From Chthonomonas sp. (GTDB lineage Bacteria > Armatimonadota > Fimbriimonadia > Fimbriimonadales > Fimbriimonadaceae), in assembly GCA_016788425.1 (NCBI GenBank), contig JAEURQ010000004.1, positions 310,001 through 374,000 on the forward strand: a stretch of DNA of 64,000 bases, in the 5' to 3' direction. Positions within the stretch are counted from its first letter, which is position 1; each line of letters starts with the position of its first letter. Made by a program: the position numbers and the translations under genes. Positions 63,805 to 64,000 of this stretch are shown one piece after another. Below the pieces are notes generated by a model. That model did not search any database. It saw nothing but the letters and a program-made list of their open reading frames with translations, and was not told the origin of the DNA.

Positions 63805-64000
63805 ATGTTCAAGTTGTTTAATCGTCGTTCGCGCCCGACTCGCGAGGTCGCGCCGAGCCTCACTGCCGCCGAGCAGCGGCAATGGCAGGTCCCCGGCCCG
63901 GTCGCCGGGAGCTTGCCCGACCACACGTACACCGCCATGATGAGCGACGGCATGGTGCACTCCGCGCTGGCCATCAAGCGCCTGGCCGTACTCGCCTCGG
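63805..64000 (+). CDS. Possible phage portal protein, N-terminal fragment
   Basis: Only the first 65 codons are visible. It starts MFKLFNRRSRPTREVAPS and contains YTAMMSDGMVHSALAIKRLA, where portal proteins often have a helix that starts with a D-x-x-V-x-S-A pattern followed by (K/R)-x-x. The placement directly after the terminase gene is the main argument. No further identification is possible. Confidence 0.55.
   Translation, partial: MFKLFNRRSRPTREVAPSLTAAEQRQWQVPGPVAGSLPDHTYTAMMSDGMVHSALAIKRLAVLAS

Overview
The window looks like chromosomal DNA of an Armatimonadota bacterium, probably Fimbriimonadia. This is inferred from three prepilins with the near-identical N-terminus (R/K)(G/A)[15 protein letters not shown] followed by [21 protein letters not shown] proteins, dockerin-like secreted proteins, high GC, and core genes scattered singly instead of in classical operons (nuoG without other nuo genes, sdhA without sdhB/C, glyQ without glyS, an E2 subunit without E1). 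No rRNA, tRNA or CRISPR was found.

Layout. 1-8.4 kb: a PLP-enzyme fragment, an MFS pump, a phosphatase, metG, a Rieske oxygenase, a PilZ-like protein and an ABC-2 exporter with a TPR protein. 8.4-15.8 kb: S1/P1 nuclease, secreted esterase, YCII protein, a LolA-like/cytochrome c fusion, sdhA, a PEP-CTERM protein and nhaA. 15.7-21.0 kb: a four-gene minus-strand operon (cyclase-ATPase-TPR regulator, exported unknown, sugar epimerase, glycosyltransferase). 21.0-28.3 kb: nuoG, clpP-clpX, a PilB-type ATPase, then a ThuA-like protein and a Gfo/Idh dehydrogenase.

28.2-30.6 kb is the most unusual part. A lower-GC cassette holds a stand-alone reverse transcriptase and about 0.9 kb of repeat-rich non-coding DNA. 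It sits exactly between the convergent idh and glyQ genes and is bounded by a 127-bp direct repeat made of the overlapping 3' ends of both genes. Both genes stay intact. The differences between the two repeats are mostly silent in glyQ and mild in idh, which suggests the cassette arrived with flanks from a related genome.

30.5-48.8 kb: glyQ, two prepilin plus small-lipoprotein pairs, tig, a DUF4332-like protein, a GGDEF protein, gltX, a dehydrogenase, a MacA/MacB-permease pair, a chemoreceptor, gcvT and a second PEP-CTERM protein. 48.8-64.0 kb: an EF-G paralogue with a possible 22-residue leader peptide, two dockerin-like secreted proteins, dgt, an SGNH hydrolase, rnhA, rluD-type synthase, an E2 acyltransferase, a C39-like peptidase, a third prepilin/small-protein pair and a beta-CASP RNase. 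At the right edge are a phage-type large terminase and the start of a possible portal protein.

Several convergent gene pairs overlap at their 3' ends, and several neighbours are coupled by ATGA, GTGA, TAGTG or TAATG junctions. Intergenic space is therefore very small, which makes the RT cassette stand out. All functional names rest on motifs read by eye; no database search was run.
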